Below are positions 24,436 to 37,293 of a DNA stretch of 64,000 nt, piece after piece. The stretch spans positions 87,935,532-87,999,531 of the forward strand of contig JAAALK010000287.1 of the NCBI GenBank assembly GCA_019279435.1. The letters run 5' to 3'. This DNA comes from Zizania palustris (Eukaryota > Streptophyta > Magnoliopsida > Poales > Poaceae). Each line of letters opens with the position of its first letter. Position 1 is the stretch's first letter. The translations under genes and the position numbers were made by a program. The notes below the pieces were generated by a model, which was not told where the DNA came from, made no database searches, and was given only the letters and a program-made list of their open reading frames with translations.

Positions 24436-25565
24436 ACAGATTTCCCGTTAGGTAATCTCGATCTACTTTTATTTTTACCTAGAGTACAGAAAACCCTCAC
24501 AAAAAATCCCCACCGAGAACCCCTTTGTGCCTTGCGATTTTAATTTCAGTTTTTAACCTTGTTGAGTTTGTGTTCTTGGTCGAGTCTTGGTGCTGGTTTA
24601 GTAATCCCTTTGTGTCGTTTGAGTAGTAGTTGGTCTTGTGTCTCAAAAAAATTCCCCACCCGAAACCCCCCTCCACAGCCCTACTCGTTTTCCACATCGA
24701 CTCTTTGTGACCCCCCTTCGGTAAAACAGGCATAACTTTTCACTCGTTTGGCAGAAAAATCTGAAATTTTTTGAGCGTCTTCCTGACCCAATTTGGGGGG
24801 TACCCTAACACGGTTCCCCTGTTAGCCCTCACCAGAATCGCCAAAAAAATCAGGAAGATAAAGAAAAAAAATTGGTCAAAGTTTTTGCTCGCCGTTCAGC
24901 GAACTTGTTGAATTTTTGTGAACCACATCCCACCTCAGTTCTAGGTGCCAATTTTTGTGGTTGCGTCTCTGGTCATCCTTGTTAAAAAAATAGAGTGAAA
25001 AAAAGAGAGAAAAAAAGAAGCAAAAAAAAGAAGAAGAACCGGTCTTGTCCGATCTCTTGTCCGATCTCTTGTCCGATCCCTTGTGCGATCCGCGGCAGCA
25101 GCAGTTTCTGCTTGTCCGATCCCTTGTCCGATCTCTTGTCCGATCCCTTGTCCGATCTGCAGAGAGCTGGATTTGACCTGTTATTGCTTCCATTTGAGTT
25201 TTGGGCACATATTTTCCCTCTATTGCTTGAATTTTCACATTGGGAGCACTAAGGCCAGCATCTTTGACGAGTACTAGGGAACACTTATTGAACTTGGTTT
25301 AACTGTTATTACTATTGCTAATCCTTGCTACTCACTTTGCCTTCCAAGCTACACCTTTCTCTTGGTCAGGACAAGTTCATTTCTTGCAATTGCACACCAC
25401 CCTCCACTTGGTTCATCACCTATAGGCCGGTGACCTCACTGCAGCGTGGTAAGAACACTTGCAAGCGTGGGTAAGGTGCTTGACGGATTGCTTCCACCAC
25501 ACACCCACCACCCCCCTAGCTGTTTTCCATAAGGATTATTCTTTGTTGTTTTGTCTTTCACTAAC
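24436..25565 (+). other. Element C untranslated leader
   Basis: This 1.1 kb stretch between the primer binding site and gag ATG has no convincing ORF. It holds poly-A/poly-G-A runs (24960-25040) and the 12-bp tandem repeats at 25044-25158. Confidence 0.7.
25044..25158. repeat. 12-bp tandem repeat in element C leader
   Basis: Four copies of CTTGTCCGATCY (25044-25091), a 19-bp spacer, then four more (25111-25158). Only one unit has an internal change (TGCG for TCCG). Confidence 0.95.
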
Positions 25566-28500
25566 ATGGCAGATAACAGCGGTACCCCTCCATCAGATTT
25601 TAATGATTGTGTCTCACGACGTGCTCTACTAGAGTCTCAGCGGCAGACCCAACATTCCATCGAACGTCTCGCGCGTACTGTGGCTGACCTAGTGGACCGA
25701 ATGACTGCCTTGGAAACACGCTTGCCTGCTGCACGAGCCAACGATTACCATGTTGAAGAGGAAGACGACCATATTGAAGAGGAAGACGACCTATCCTATG
25801 CCAGAAACAATGCCATTGACCCTGACGAGGCTGCACGTCATCGCTTTCAGTTCAACCGTCAAGGTATGGGCGGCCACCGCAACCGCCATCCACGAGGTAA
25901 CAATGACAACCACAGGAACAATGATCCCTACTCTAAGGTAAAATTTTTAGTACCTCATTTTGCTGGCACCTATGATCCAGATGCATATTTAGATTGGGAG
26001 ATGTCAGTCGAACAAAAATTTAATGCTCACATGATTCCTGCTATCCACCGCGTGCGCTTAGCTACTAGTGACTTCACTGGATATGCTCTTCTTTGGTGGA
26101 CTGAAATAGTTCAGGTTGGCAATGAACCACAAACTTGGGATATGTTAAAACAGCAAATGCGTGGTAGATGGGTCCCTCCTTCATATAAACGTGATTTGAG
26201 AAAAAAATTGCAGTGCCTAAACCAAGGAAATAAATCGGTAGAGGAGTATTATCAGGAGTTGCAAATAGGTTGCATGCGTGCTGAAATTGAGGAGGACAAT
26301 TAGGATAAAATGTCCCGTTTTTATGGTGGTTTAAGACGCGAAATTCAGGATATCATTGATTATAAAGAATACAATACTATCACTCGTCTTTTCCACCTTG
26401 CTATGCTTGCAGAAAAAGAATTGCAGGGTCGCCAACAACCACAACGCAGGATGAGGACCAACATTGGTGGTGCTACTTCACGCTCAAGTGGGCCGCAGCA
26501 ACGACCACCACCACCACCTTCTCTACCAATGGCTACATCAGCACCTTCTACATCTACAGCCTAGGCTGAGAGCTCCAAGGCTGCAGCATCCAAGACGCCA
26601 GCCAAGCCCACCTCCTCGGCGGCCTCTACTGCATGTTCTGCAGCGATCCAGTGTCACAGATGCAAAGGATTTGGCCACGTTATGAAGGACTGCCCTAGTC
26701 AGCGGGCTTATATTGCTACGGAAGACGGTGGCTACGTAAGTGCTAGTGATGTTGAAGATGAATATGCGCTTGCTGCTAACATTGCAGGAGATGACGATAC
26801 ATTCGACGATGACGTTGTTTTTGCGCCAGATGCCTCTGCCGACCTTGAAGCACTTATTGTACAACGCGTCTTGAGCACTCACATGGAGCAGGATGATAGG
26901 GCACAACGGAATAATCTGTTTCAGACCTTCTTCATCGTCAATGACCGTCGTGTGCGTGTCATCATCGACAGCGGTAGTTGCAACAATTTGGTGAGCCACG
27001 ACATGGTAACGAAGCTTCAACTTCCCACACGTGCGCATCCACACCCTTACCATGTGCAATGGTTAAACAATAGCGGTAAGGTCAAGGTAACACAAACTGC
27101 TCACATCAAATTTTCCATTGGTACATACTTCGGAGTTGCTGATTTTGATGTAGTACCAATGCAAGCATGTTCTCTATTACTTGGTAGACCTTGGGAGTAT
27201 GATACTGATGCTACACACCATGGTAGGAGCAATAAGTACACATTTATGTATAAAGGAAAGAAAGTTATATTGCTTCCTATGACTCCTGCTGAAATTGTGA
27301 AATTTGAACAAGAAAAACATGCTAGGGACGCACAAAAGAGCAAACAACCTTATGAAAATCAGCAAGTAGCCAAAATGCTTTCGAGGCAACAAAAAGATAA
27401 ACTTGCTTCTCCTTCTTCATCACAAGTTATTAATCTGAAAGGACGTGTCATGCTTGCAACTAAAACTGACCTTGCTGAAATTTGTGATGATACTCCCATG
27501 ATATATGGCTTGATTTGCACGAACGTGTTGTTTTCACTTGCGAACATTCCTAGCTCTGTTCCTGTTGCAGTCACTGACCTTTTGCAGGAGTTTAACGATG
27601 TTTTTCCTGCTGAGATACCATCCGGGCTGCCACCGATACACGGCATCGAGCACCAAATTGATTTGGTCCCGAGAGCGTCTCTTCCTAATCGTGCAGCGTA
27701 CCGTACCAATCCAGAGGAGACAAAAGAAATTGAGTGCCAAGTACATGACCTTCTTGATCATGGGTACGTCCGTGAAAGCCTTAGTCCTTGTGCAGTACCC
27801 GTTCTTTTGGTGCCTAAGAAAGATGGTAGTTGGCGCATGTGTGTTGATTGTCGTGCTATTAATAATATCACCATTCGATATCGACACCCTATTCCTAGAT
27901 TGGATGACATGCTTGATGATATTAGTGGTGCCATTATCTTTACTAAGATCGATCTCTGTAGTGGCTACCACCAAATTCGTATGAAACTAGGTGATGAATG
28001 GAAAACTGCTTTTAAAACAAAGTTTGGATTATATGAGTGGCTTGTCATGCCTTTTGGACTTACTAATGCACCTAGTACCTTCATGCGCTTGATGAATGAA
28101 GTCCTACGGCACTTTATAGGATGCTTTGTGGTTGTATACTTTGATGATATCTTGGTTTATAGCAAGTCTCTCACTGAACATGTTCAACACCTACGTGCTG
28201 TTTTTTCTGTCCTCCGTGAGGCTAGAATGTTTGGTAACCTTGAGAAGTGCACGTTTTGCACGGATCGAGTTGTGTTTCTTGGATATGTTGTCACTTCACA
28301 GGGTATTGAGGTTGACGCGGTAAAGGTAGAAGCAATCAACAGCTGGCCGCAACCCCAAACTATCACACAGATACGTAGTTTTCTTGGTCTTGCAGGTTTC
28401 TACCGGCGTTTTGTGAAGGATTTCAGCACCATAGCCGGTCCTTTACATGAGTTGACCAAGAAGGGAGTTACTTTTACTTGGGAACCAGCACAAGAACAAG

Positions 28501-30411
28501 TTTTTGCCACACTCAAGGATCGCCTTACACATGCACCTCTACTTCAGCTACCCGACTTCAGTAAGCCTTTTGAGTTAGAATGTGATGCTAGTGGTTTTGG
28601 ATTAGGAGGTGTGCTGCTACAAGGAGGTAAACCCGTGGCCTATTTTAGTGAGAAATTACATGGTCCACAGTTGAATTATTCTACCTATGATAAGAAATTA
28701 TGTCTTAGTGCGTGTGCTTGAAACTTGGCAACATTACCTTTTGCCTAAGGAGTTTATTATTCATTCGGATCATGAAGCATTGAAGCATATACGTAGTCAA
28801 GCAAATCTGAATAAACGAAATGCTAAATGGGTAGAATTTATTGAGACTTTTCCATATATCATTAAGCATAAGAAAGGGAAAGATAATGTGATTGCCGATG
28901 CTTTATCTAGACGTTATACATTGCTTTCTCAACTTGATTATAAGATCTTTGGTTTAGAAACATTGAAGGACATGTATGCTACTGATTTGGACTTCAAAGA
29001 TGCTTTTGCAAATTGTACAAATGACCGTGCTTGGAACAAATATGTGCTGAATAATGGATATCTTTTTCATGCTAACAAGTTATTGCAGGAAGCACACGGT
29101 GGTGGTTTGATGGGTCATTTCAGATCAAAGAAAACCGAAGATGTGCTGTCCACACACTTCTATTGGCCTAGGATGAGACGAGATGTTGAGCGCTATGTGG
29201 CACGATGCACTACTTGCAATAAAGCTAAGTCCCGTCTAAACCCACATGTTCTTTATATGCCTCTGCCCGTTCCTAGTGTACCTTGGGAGGATATTTCTAT
29301 GGATTTTGTGTTAGGATTACCTAGAACTAGGAGGGGGAGGGATAGTATTTTTGTGGTGGTAGATCGGTTCTCTAAAATGGCGCATTTTATACCTTGTCAC
29401 AAGAGCGACGACGCTACAAATGTTGCTGATTTGTTTTTCAGAGAGGTCGTACGCTTGCATGGAGTTCCCAATACCATCGTTTCAGATCATGATGCTAAAT
29501 TTTTAAGTCATTTTTGGAGGATGTTGTGGCATAAGTTGGGGACGAAGCTGCTGTTTTCTACTACTTGTCACCCCCAAACGGATGGGCAAACGGAGGTCGT
29601 CAACCGCACATTGTCCACCATGTTGAGGGCTGTTTTGAAGACCAACTTGAAGCTTTGGTAAGAGTGTCTACCTCATATTGAGTTTGCATATGATAGGTCA
29701 GTACACTCCACTACTAAGGTAAGTCCGTTTCAAGTGGTCTATGGCTTTAACCCGCGCGCGCCTATTGATTTGCTACCATTGCCACCATCTGAAAAATTGA
29801 ATTTTGATGCTACTACACGTGCTGAATTATTTCTTAAGATGCATGAAACTACTAAAGCAAACATAGAGAAAATGAATGAGAAGTATCGTGCTTATGGTAG
29901 TAAGGGTAGAAAAGAGATAACATTTGAACCGGGTGATCTTGTTTGGTTGCACTTGCGCAAGGATCGATTTCCTGATTTGAGAAAGTCTAAATTGATGCCC
30001 CGTGCTGATGGTCCTTTCCGTGTTCTTGAAAAGATAAATGATAATGCATATAAACTTGAGTTGCATGTAGCTTTTGGGGTTAGTCCCACATTTAACATTT
30101 CATATTTAAAGCCCTATTTGGGAGATGACGATGAGCTTGAGTCGAGGACGACTCCAATTCAAGAGGGGGAGGATGATGAGGACATCAATTCACATGATAC
30201 ACACATGGAGCCTCGACCTACAATTCAATTACAAGGACCAACCACACGCGCTCGTGCCCATCGCTTGAACCATGAGGTTAATTCTTTCCTTAGCAACTAT
30301 GTTAATATTTGTTTGGAAGGGATGCTACTGAATACGAGTGATATTTTGTTGCTTAGGAACATGGGAGATGGAATAGGATAGTTGGAGTTGAATACAGAGT
30401 CACACGGATGA
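25566..30411 (+). pseudogene. gag-pol: Element C gag-pol polyprotein, extending into 3' LTR; broken by stops and one frameshift
   Basis: The ATG at 25566 opens MADNSGTPPSDF. In order: gag (YLDWEMSVEQKF near 25990), zinc knuckle CHRCKGFGHVMKDC (about 26650), protease (VIIDSGSCNNLV), RT with VYFDDILVYS (about 28137), RNase H (ECDASGFGLGG), integrase zinc domain (HGGGLMGH, CTTCNKAK), and integrase core (MDFVLGLP, VSDHDAKF, GQTEVVNR). No classical chromodomain is visible. The frame runs past the LTR start at 30174 to an ancestral stop at 30409-30411, as in the 5' LTR copy. Breaks are TAG 26301-26303, TAG 26562-26564, a frameshift near 28700-28710, TAA 29659-29661 and TAG 30379-30381. Confidence 0.92.
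30161..30173 (+). other. Polypurine tract of element C
   Basis: AAGAGGGGGAGGA directly precedes the 3' LTR start TGATGAGGAC. Confidence 0.9.
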
Positions 30412-31091
30412 TTTGAAGTCAAGAATTCGCTGGTTCGGACTACATCAACCACCCTGCACCAAAATGGGCGTAACTTCCTCATACGAAGTCCGATTGGTGC
30501 GTTCTTGGACGTTTTGGAAAGCTGAGGAGAAGACGGATTGTTTGCCGTTGGTTTCACCTCATTTGGTCTCGAGTCGTCCTGTGTGCTTGAAACAATCCTG
30601 CGTGACAGAATTGGGCCGAGTTGGACCTTGTACTGAGTTGGCCCATAGTCTGAGTCTGTTCGCCTTCTACAGGCTGTCTGTTCGCCTTCTACAGGCTGCC
30701 ACGCCTTATAAACTCACGCCAGCCACCTCTAGGGTTAGGTTTTGCTTTGTTTGCATCTACACTTGTGTGTTTAGATCCCGCCCCTTGGACCGGACCGATT
30801 GGCTGCTGCATAGGCATTTGCGAAACCTCACCTTTTCATCGTTTGTCTGTGTTTTGGCATTCGACTTGTATCCTTCCTGTTCTTGCTTGTGTTCTTGGGT
30901 TCGCTTGCAGGAATTAGCCCTCGTGGCGAGGTCAATCGCGCCCTGCGTGGTTGATAACTAACGGAGACGGTGGTGTAGCGATTGCAAGGTTTTGATCTGC
31001 CGGACCAAAGCCTTGGATCGCCAACGTCGAGATTCTCCACCAACACAAGTTATCCTTTACCTAGGGGAAGATCGGGACCAATCCCCCATCA
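30174..31091 (+). repeat. Element C 3' LTR (918 bp)
   Basis: It begins TGATGAGGACATC and ends CCCCCATCA at 31091, followed by target duplication aaaac. The first 238 bp also encode the polyprotein C-terminus. Confidence 0.92.
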
Positions 31092-31096
31092 AAAAC

Positions 31097-33612
31097 TCTA
31101 TCACCAACAGCATTCCAGAGATGAGAATAGCGCGGATTATATAGTAGAACCAAGTTTCTACGACTCAGTTTTAATCCTATAGCAATCGTGTCGATACATT
31201 TGACACTAGCTAATAGTATTAATCATATGGTGACAAGGAGTTTAGGCTAGATAGCATGGCTTGGGTTGCACATCAAGGTTGGGGGATCCTAATAAGTATA
31301 TTGTAAGGGTTTCATTTGACTAATGCATATATATCCTATGTGTTTTAGCGATAGTTGAGTAAAACATGGGTTCAATATGCTCAAAAGATTGGTTTGGTGA
31401 CTTGCCTTGTTCAGCGAATGGGGAGGGAGGAACTTCCAGGTAATATTCCGGCTCCTCGGTGGCGTCGTAGTCTTCCCAAAATAAATACAATGAAATAAAT
31501 ACAACATTCAATTTAAACAATCTAAAACCACACAACAAGCATATAGGTTTTGATTGATTTAGTTTAAAGAAAACAAGTTGTTAAGTTTCTGAAATTCATT
31601 TTATGAATAGATTAAAATGAGCTATAAAGAAATATGGTCTTTTATAAAAGGGATTTTTAATGGTGAATAATCTCGTTTTAAATTTTCTAATTACTTTAAA
31701 ATGAAAGGTTCAGAGAAAACTTAGTGGTTTCATTATATCAACAGGAAATGAATAAATATAAAATTTACTGAATTTTAAATAATTAAATTTGCATTTTTAC
31801 CCTAGGGGCATTTGAATACTTTATTAAATAAACATAAAATGACCAAAGTAAACATATTGTTTTTATGGTATGAACATGTAGAGAATAATATTACAAATTT
31901 TCTGAAATTGAAATGGTAATTTTTGAAGTTAAAATGCGCCAGATATGAGTTTTAGAAGTTTAAAAGCATTTCTGGAATTTAATTTAAATTCAAAATGGCC
32001 TCGGGTTCACGGTGAGCCAAGCCCACGGTGAACCCACGCACTGTGCGCGTGGTCCGGCCCAATCTAGACCGTTGGATCTAGATCCAATGCGCGAGGGCGA
32101 GGCGGGGGGGTTAAAGTGACGTGGACGGCTGAGATTAAAACATCGAACCGATACGCATCGTGCGGCCCAGATGCGATGCGGGATTTTAAATCTAGCGAAC
32201 GGCTTAGATTAAAACGTTGAACCGGTACGCATCGTGCGGTCCAGATGCGACGCGGGATTTAAAATCTAGCGAACGGCCTAGATTAAAACGTAAAGCTTCG
32301 CCAGGATCTAACTGATCCGATTAAACCGCACGAGGGGTTTAATCACCACCGTCAGATCCAGATCGCACGGTCGCGATTGAATCCGACACGGCACGCGTCG
32401 GGAGGGGTAAAGTACCAATCTTCCCCGACTCCGGCGATGCGACGGTGAGCGATTCCGGCGACAGCGAGGGTTATCCGGCCTAGCTAAAGCTAGAAATGTA
32501 AAGAGGGAACTAAGGGGAACACAAAGGTACCCTTGCGGTGGTCTGAGGTCGACGGGGCATGGCCGGCGACGAGGGAAGGCGGTGAAGTCGTTCGGGTCCT
32601 TGTCGGCGACGGGGATCCGGCGGGGTTCGTCGTTGGCGGAGGGGTGGCCGAGGTCGGTGAGGTCTTGGCGGTCATGGAGGTGTGGTCGGCGTGGACAGAG
32701 AGGGGCTCCGGCGACGGCGAATGATGGTTAGAGTGCAGGCAGCGGAGGAGTGTTAAAACTTGGAGTATGTGCGTTCGGTTCGATCTCGCAGCGTGTGAGC
32801 GTGGGGGTTGAACGCGGGGTACCAGGGGGTATAAATAGGGTCGTCGACGGGGGCAGAGGGGGCGCGATTGGGGGAGGCCGAGAGTAAAAACTCTCTTCAA
32901 CGCCAACGAGCTCCTTCCTTGCATGCGCGCGCTCGATCCGGGGCAACGACGCGTGAAATAATGGCTGAAATGGTCGGCCAGCGTGGGGGACCGTTTAATG
33001 GCGTCGAATTAATGGGGGAGGGGCCGGTGGGGCGGATCCGAGGTAGGGTCCTTGGCCGACGTGATTTGGGGGCAGTGGCGGGAGGTGGACGACAGGTCCG
33101 ACAGGTGGGCTAAGGCGGTCAGCGAGTGCGAGCGCACGAGTGCGGTGGCTGACGGGTGGGGTCGGGGTCGGCCGAGAGAGGGATCGGTTGGCGCCGACAG
33201 GTGGGGCCGGGGTGTCGGGTGCGCGTGCGCGGAGAGAGGGTGTCTCTGACGGGTGGGGTCTAGGTGTTAGTCCGAGGTGCGCGAGGGTAACGGGCTGGGC
33301 CAGCTGGGAGATAGAGAAGGGGAGGGGAGGGCCCGTTACTGTTTCAATACCTTTCTGAATAAAAATAATTACAGAAAATGGATTAAAATATTTGGGCTAC
33401 TTCCAAGTTTGATAAAAATTTATAAAAATTCTCAAAAATATATTTTGGCCTTAGGGTCATATACAAAATTTTCTAGCCCCTAGTTTGGTCATTTCATCTA
33501 GGTTCTAGTTCAAAAAGGTTAAGGAGGGAATTAAAGGTATTTCCAATACAATTAATTCTAGAAAAATAGATTAATTGATATTTTTATTTCTTTGAAAATT
33601 TGAGGTGTTACA
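31097..33612 (-). repeat. Element B 5' LTR, outer piece
   Basis: It resumes after the duplicated aaaac (31092-31096) exactly where the uninterrupted 3' LTR continues (CTCTATCACCAACAGC). It ends GTGTTACA at 33612. A TATA-like element is at 32830-32837 on the minus strand. Confidence 0.92.
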
Positions 33613-34027
33613 ACCTCTCTGCTCGCTCTCCATCCATCGTCAGAGCCCTCCTCCACCGTCGTCGACCGCACCGTCGTGACTACCAATGCTTCCCCCACCC
33701 CGGTCGCCTCTTCATTTCCGCCGAAGACCGCCAGAGTGCTGTCCCCGCCGATGACCAGAATGCCTTCACCGCCTCCACTCGTCGTCGGCCACAACCCGAT
33801 GACCTCAGGACCCCGCAACGGTACCATCCTGCTCCCCTCACTGTCTCTTTTCAATTTATGTACTCCGTTGGGACCGCCGGCCATCGCCGTCGCCTCTAGC
33901 TCGTCACCACCCCCCAGGCCATCGCCGGAGAAGACGATCGGCATGGGTAATTACCCGTGCCATGTTAGATTTAATCTCCGCCGCTCGATCTGATTCGAGT
34001 GGTTGAGATTAAAACCCGCTCGGGTTC
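33613..34027 (+). repeat. Element A 3' LTR, piece 2
   Basis: This lies between elements B and E. It corresponds to the part of LTR G downstream of its TATA box (around 44690-45110). The first five bases duplicate the B target site; the last five (34023-34027, ggttc) are the left target copy for E. Confidence 0.8.
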
Positions 34028-37000
34028 TGTGACGCCCCGATTTACCGAAATCGGAACATTATTGAATTTCCAAAGAAAAACAATAATACGCAGACCATGT
34101 TATTACAAAAGAGTAAAATTAAAATAAACCATAAAAATAAACTGCATGATGAACGCCCTCTTCAGGATCTTTCTTCTTGACTGGGTCGCTACTCCAGACC
34201 GTCTTCATAGTAGGCATCCTATGAATTGTGTGTCCAACGGGTATGAGTACAAAAAGTACTCAAAAAGCCACCACAAATGCAAATAGTAATGCAAGGTAAT
34301 AACAAAGGAAGGACAGTGGCTAATAGCGCGGGAAAGTACATTTTTCAGTTATTGCATTTAGTGTAGTCAAATTTAATCATGCGGAATAATAAACATGAAC
34401 ATCATAACACCATCTAACTCGAGGAGTACGTTTTCCCTCCTCACACAATGGTCCTTACATGTCAAATCATCATGCACATCCATTCAAAGTAAACTAACTG
34501 TGGGATGTCACGCAACCCGCCTTTGACTGTGGGCTCGGCTTTTCGAAAAGATTTATGACTCTGATCAGAGGTGTACTACTGTACCCACAAGGCGCGCACT
34601 CATCCCATACACCAAAGTGTAACAAGATGACCCATACCACGGGAACTCGTGCCAAAACCATAGCATGAAATGCTCCAAGCGATAACCACCCGCTCTAGGT
34701 TTCGCCGGCGCGCCGAGCCGCATCCTGGCTAACGTCGCACACTCGCACCCTCTTTTGCGCCACATTGGTACAAGCCACCCGCAGGTGCTGCTTGACCCAT
34801 CTCCAAGTGGTGGCCTCGGTTTGGAACACTCCATACCTTAGTTAGGACTTACCCACTAGACTTGTGATTAGTACAGAAGTGTATTGCAACGGATCCCGCA
34901 GACCGGTCCTTATAGTGCCCCGGGTGCTACCGACCAATGCCCTAGCTTGCACCCGGAACCCACCATGCATTTACTCACAACCATAACTCTATCACCAACA
35001 GCTTTACAGAGATAAGAATAACGGGGATCATATAGTAGAACCAAATTGCTACGACTCATTTTTAACTTATAGCGATTGTGTCGATACATTAGACACTAGC
35101 TAATAATACTAATAATATGGTGACAAGGAGTTTAGGCTAGATAGCATGGCTTGGGTTGCACATCAAGGTCGGGGGATCTTAATAAATATATCGTAGGGCT
35201 TTCATTCGACTAATGCACGTATATCCTATGTTTTTTAGCGATAGTTTAATAAAACATGGGTTCAATATGCTCAAAAGATTGGTTTGGTGACTTTCCTTGT
35301 TCAGCGAAAGGCGACGGGGGAACTTCCGGGAAGTATTCCGTCTCCTCGGTGGCATCGTAGTCTTCTCGTTATAAATAAATTAAACGTAACATTCAATTAA
35401 TCAATCCAAAAACCAAACAATAGGCATATAGGTTTTGTTTGGTTTGAACCAAGGAAAATAAAGGGGTTAACTTTCTGGAGTTTACTTTATAAGCATTTTA
35501 AAATGAACTTGAATGGAGTTATGGCCTCTCTAAAAAGGAATAATAATGTAAACTAATGTATTATAAACTTCCAATTAATTTAAAATAGAAAGTTCAGAAT
35601 AAACCTATTGTTTCTATTACACCAATATGAAGATGATAAAAGATAAATTTTTCTAAAGTTGAAATGGACAAATTTGTAGTTTATCCTAAAGTGCATTTGA
35701 ATATTTTATTGAATAAACATGAAATACTCAAAGTAACCTACTGTTTATATTGCATTAACATGTAGAGAATAAAATTATGAATTTTCTGGAATTAAAATGG
35801 TTAAATTTGGAGTTAAAATGAGCAAGATATGAATTTTAGAAGTTTAAAACTATTTCTGAATTTAAATTAAATCCAAAAACAGGCGTCGGTCCATGGTGAA
35901 CCGGATTTACCGTGAACCCACGCACTGTGCGCGTGCGCCGGATCTAGATCCATTGTTGGATCGTGATCGGGTGGCCACGGGCGAGGCGAGGGTTTTAAAT
36001 TAAAATGGATTACACGATACCCCTTCGCAGTGATCCAACGGATCCGATTAAATCAACCACGTGGTACCACTTACACCGTCCGATCGCAAGCGCACGGTCG
36101 CGATCGAATCCGACGCAGCACAGGTACTTTACACATGCCAGTCATCTTCTCCGGCGACAGCGAGCGGGCCAGGGGTCACGGCGAGCGACGACGATGGATC
36201 CTAAGGGCTAAAACGGAAGGAGGGGACTATGGGGGATCACGATTGTACCGTCGGCGGGACGAATGGTCATCGGGTTGCTGCCGGCGATGAGCGGGGGTGG
36301 CGGAGGTGTTCGGGTCCTCGTCGGCGATGGAGATCCGGTGGTCTTCAGTGGCGATGGAGTGGTGGCCGAGGTCGAGGTGGCACCAGCGGTCACAGAGGTG
36401 CGGTCGTCGAGGACGGAGGGGGACTCCGGCGACGGCGAGCGGTGGCTGGAGCGAAGGCGGTGGTGTGGCATTAAATCGATTGTTGCGGGCCTTCTATTCG
36501 TTCTCGCGGCGAGTAAGTGTGAGGGTTGTGCGCGGCGGTGGTCAGGGGTTTAAATAGGGGTACTGGTGGGGGCAGAGGGGGCGCAATTGGGGGAGGCCGA
36601 GAGTAAACAGGGCTTTAACATCGGCGAGCTCGGGGTGTACGGGGTTCATCGAACCTAGACGCAAATCGACTGGAATTGAAGGGGGGAAACGTTCGCCGGG
36701 GATCGGGCGTCATAACACCGGGCTCAATTTGGGGAGAGGGGGGAGGGGCAGTGGATCCGAGGGGAGTTAGGGCTTTAGTCGGCAAGGGGGGGATTTGGGG
36801 CGGATCTTGTGGAGACGATGGATCCGACGGGTGGGCCAAAGCGGTCAACGGGCGCGAGCGTACGGGCGTGGCGGCTGACGGGTGGGGTCGGGCGGTCGGG
36901 CGCGCGCGCGGAGGGGGAGAGGGTCTCTGACGGGTGGGACCCATCTGTCAGTCTGGGGCATCGGGAGGGAGTGGGCTGGGCCGACCAGGGGAGGGAGAAG

Positions 37001-37293
37001 AGGGGGAAGGGGGCCGTTACTGTTTAAAATGTTTTCCGAATAAATTCAATTGCTGAAATTAGTTTAAAATATTTGGGCTACTCCCAAGGGTGATAAAAAT
37101 TTGTAAAAATTCTAAAAAATATATCTTGGCTGTGGGATCATATACAAAATTTTCTAGCCCCTGGTTTGGGTATTTTATCTAGGTTCTAGTTCAATTAAGC
37201 TTAGAAGGGCATTAAAGGTATTTCAAAATTAATTATGTCCAGGAAAATATAATAAAAGGTATTTTTATTTCTCTGAAAATTTGGGGTGTTACA
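34028..37293 (-). mobile_element. Element E: solo LTR of a Tekay-type element
   Basis: A 3,266 bp LTR runs from TGTGACGCCCC to GTGTTACA with a perfect 5-bp target duplication ggttc (34023-34027 and 37294-37298). No internal region is present, so it is a solo LTR, presumably from LTR-LTR recombination. It is clearly related to B's LTR but more diverged. A TATA-like TTTAAATA lies near 36549-36556. The small conserved LTR ORF is at 34565-34834. Confidence 0.93.
34565..34834 (-). other. Conserved small ORF in LTR, copy in E
   Basis: An 89-codon open frame contains RLEHFMLWFWHEFPWYGSS, homologous to the frames in B, G and A. Confidence 0.4.

Larger units (their letters stand above)
23502..31091 (+). 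mobile_element. Element C: complete CRM-like Ty3-gypsy retrotransposon
   Basis: This 7,590 bp plus-strand element sits in B's 5' LTR. Both ends are exact: LTRs start TGATG and end CAACA/CATCA, flanked by the 5-bp duplication aaaac (23497-23501 and 31092-31096). LTRs are 920 and 918 bp. By hand I count about 11 differences in the first ~265 bp (roughly 4%). The size, TGATG...CATCA ends, YLDWEMSVEQKF gag and a polyprotein that runs into the 3' LTR are what I know of the CRM (centromeric retrotransposon) clade in grasses. Clade assignment needs a tree. Confidence 0.9.
13386..33612 (-). mobile_element. Element B: complete Ty3-gypsy Tekay-type chromovirus
   Basis: This is a full-length minus-strand element. 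The 3' LTR is 13386-16895, the internal region 16896-22526, and the 5' LTR is 22527-23501 plus 31097-33612, split by element C. LTR ends are TGTAACA...GCGCCACA in element orientation. In about 175 bp at the inner ends I counted six differences between the two LTRs (roughly 3.4%, hand count). The target duplication is ccctc/acctc (4 of 5). The order is primer binding site, upstream ORF0, gag, protease, RT, RNase H, integrase, chromodomain, polypurine tract. Confidence 0.93.

Noticed and set aside
25044..25158. Possible CRISPR-like array
   Set aside because: Units are 12 bp and directly abutting with no unique spacers, in a plant retroelement leader.
24876..25238. Minus-strand ORF with Asp-Arg-Thr-Arg repeats
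   Set aside because: This is only the translation of the 12-bp tandem repeat in the C leader, with no other support.
32490..32924. Proline/serine-rich ORFs around the TATA of B, G and E LTRs
   Set aside because: They cross the promoter and transcript start, so no single transcript would carry them. Composition explains their length.
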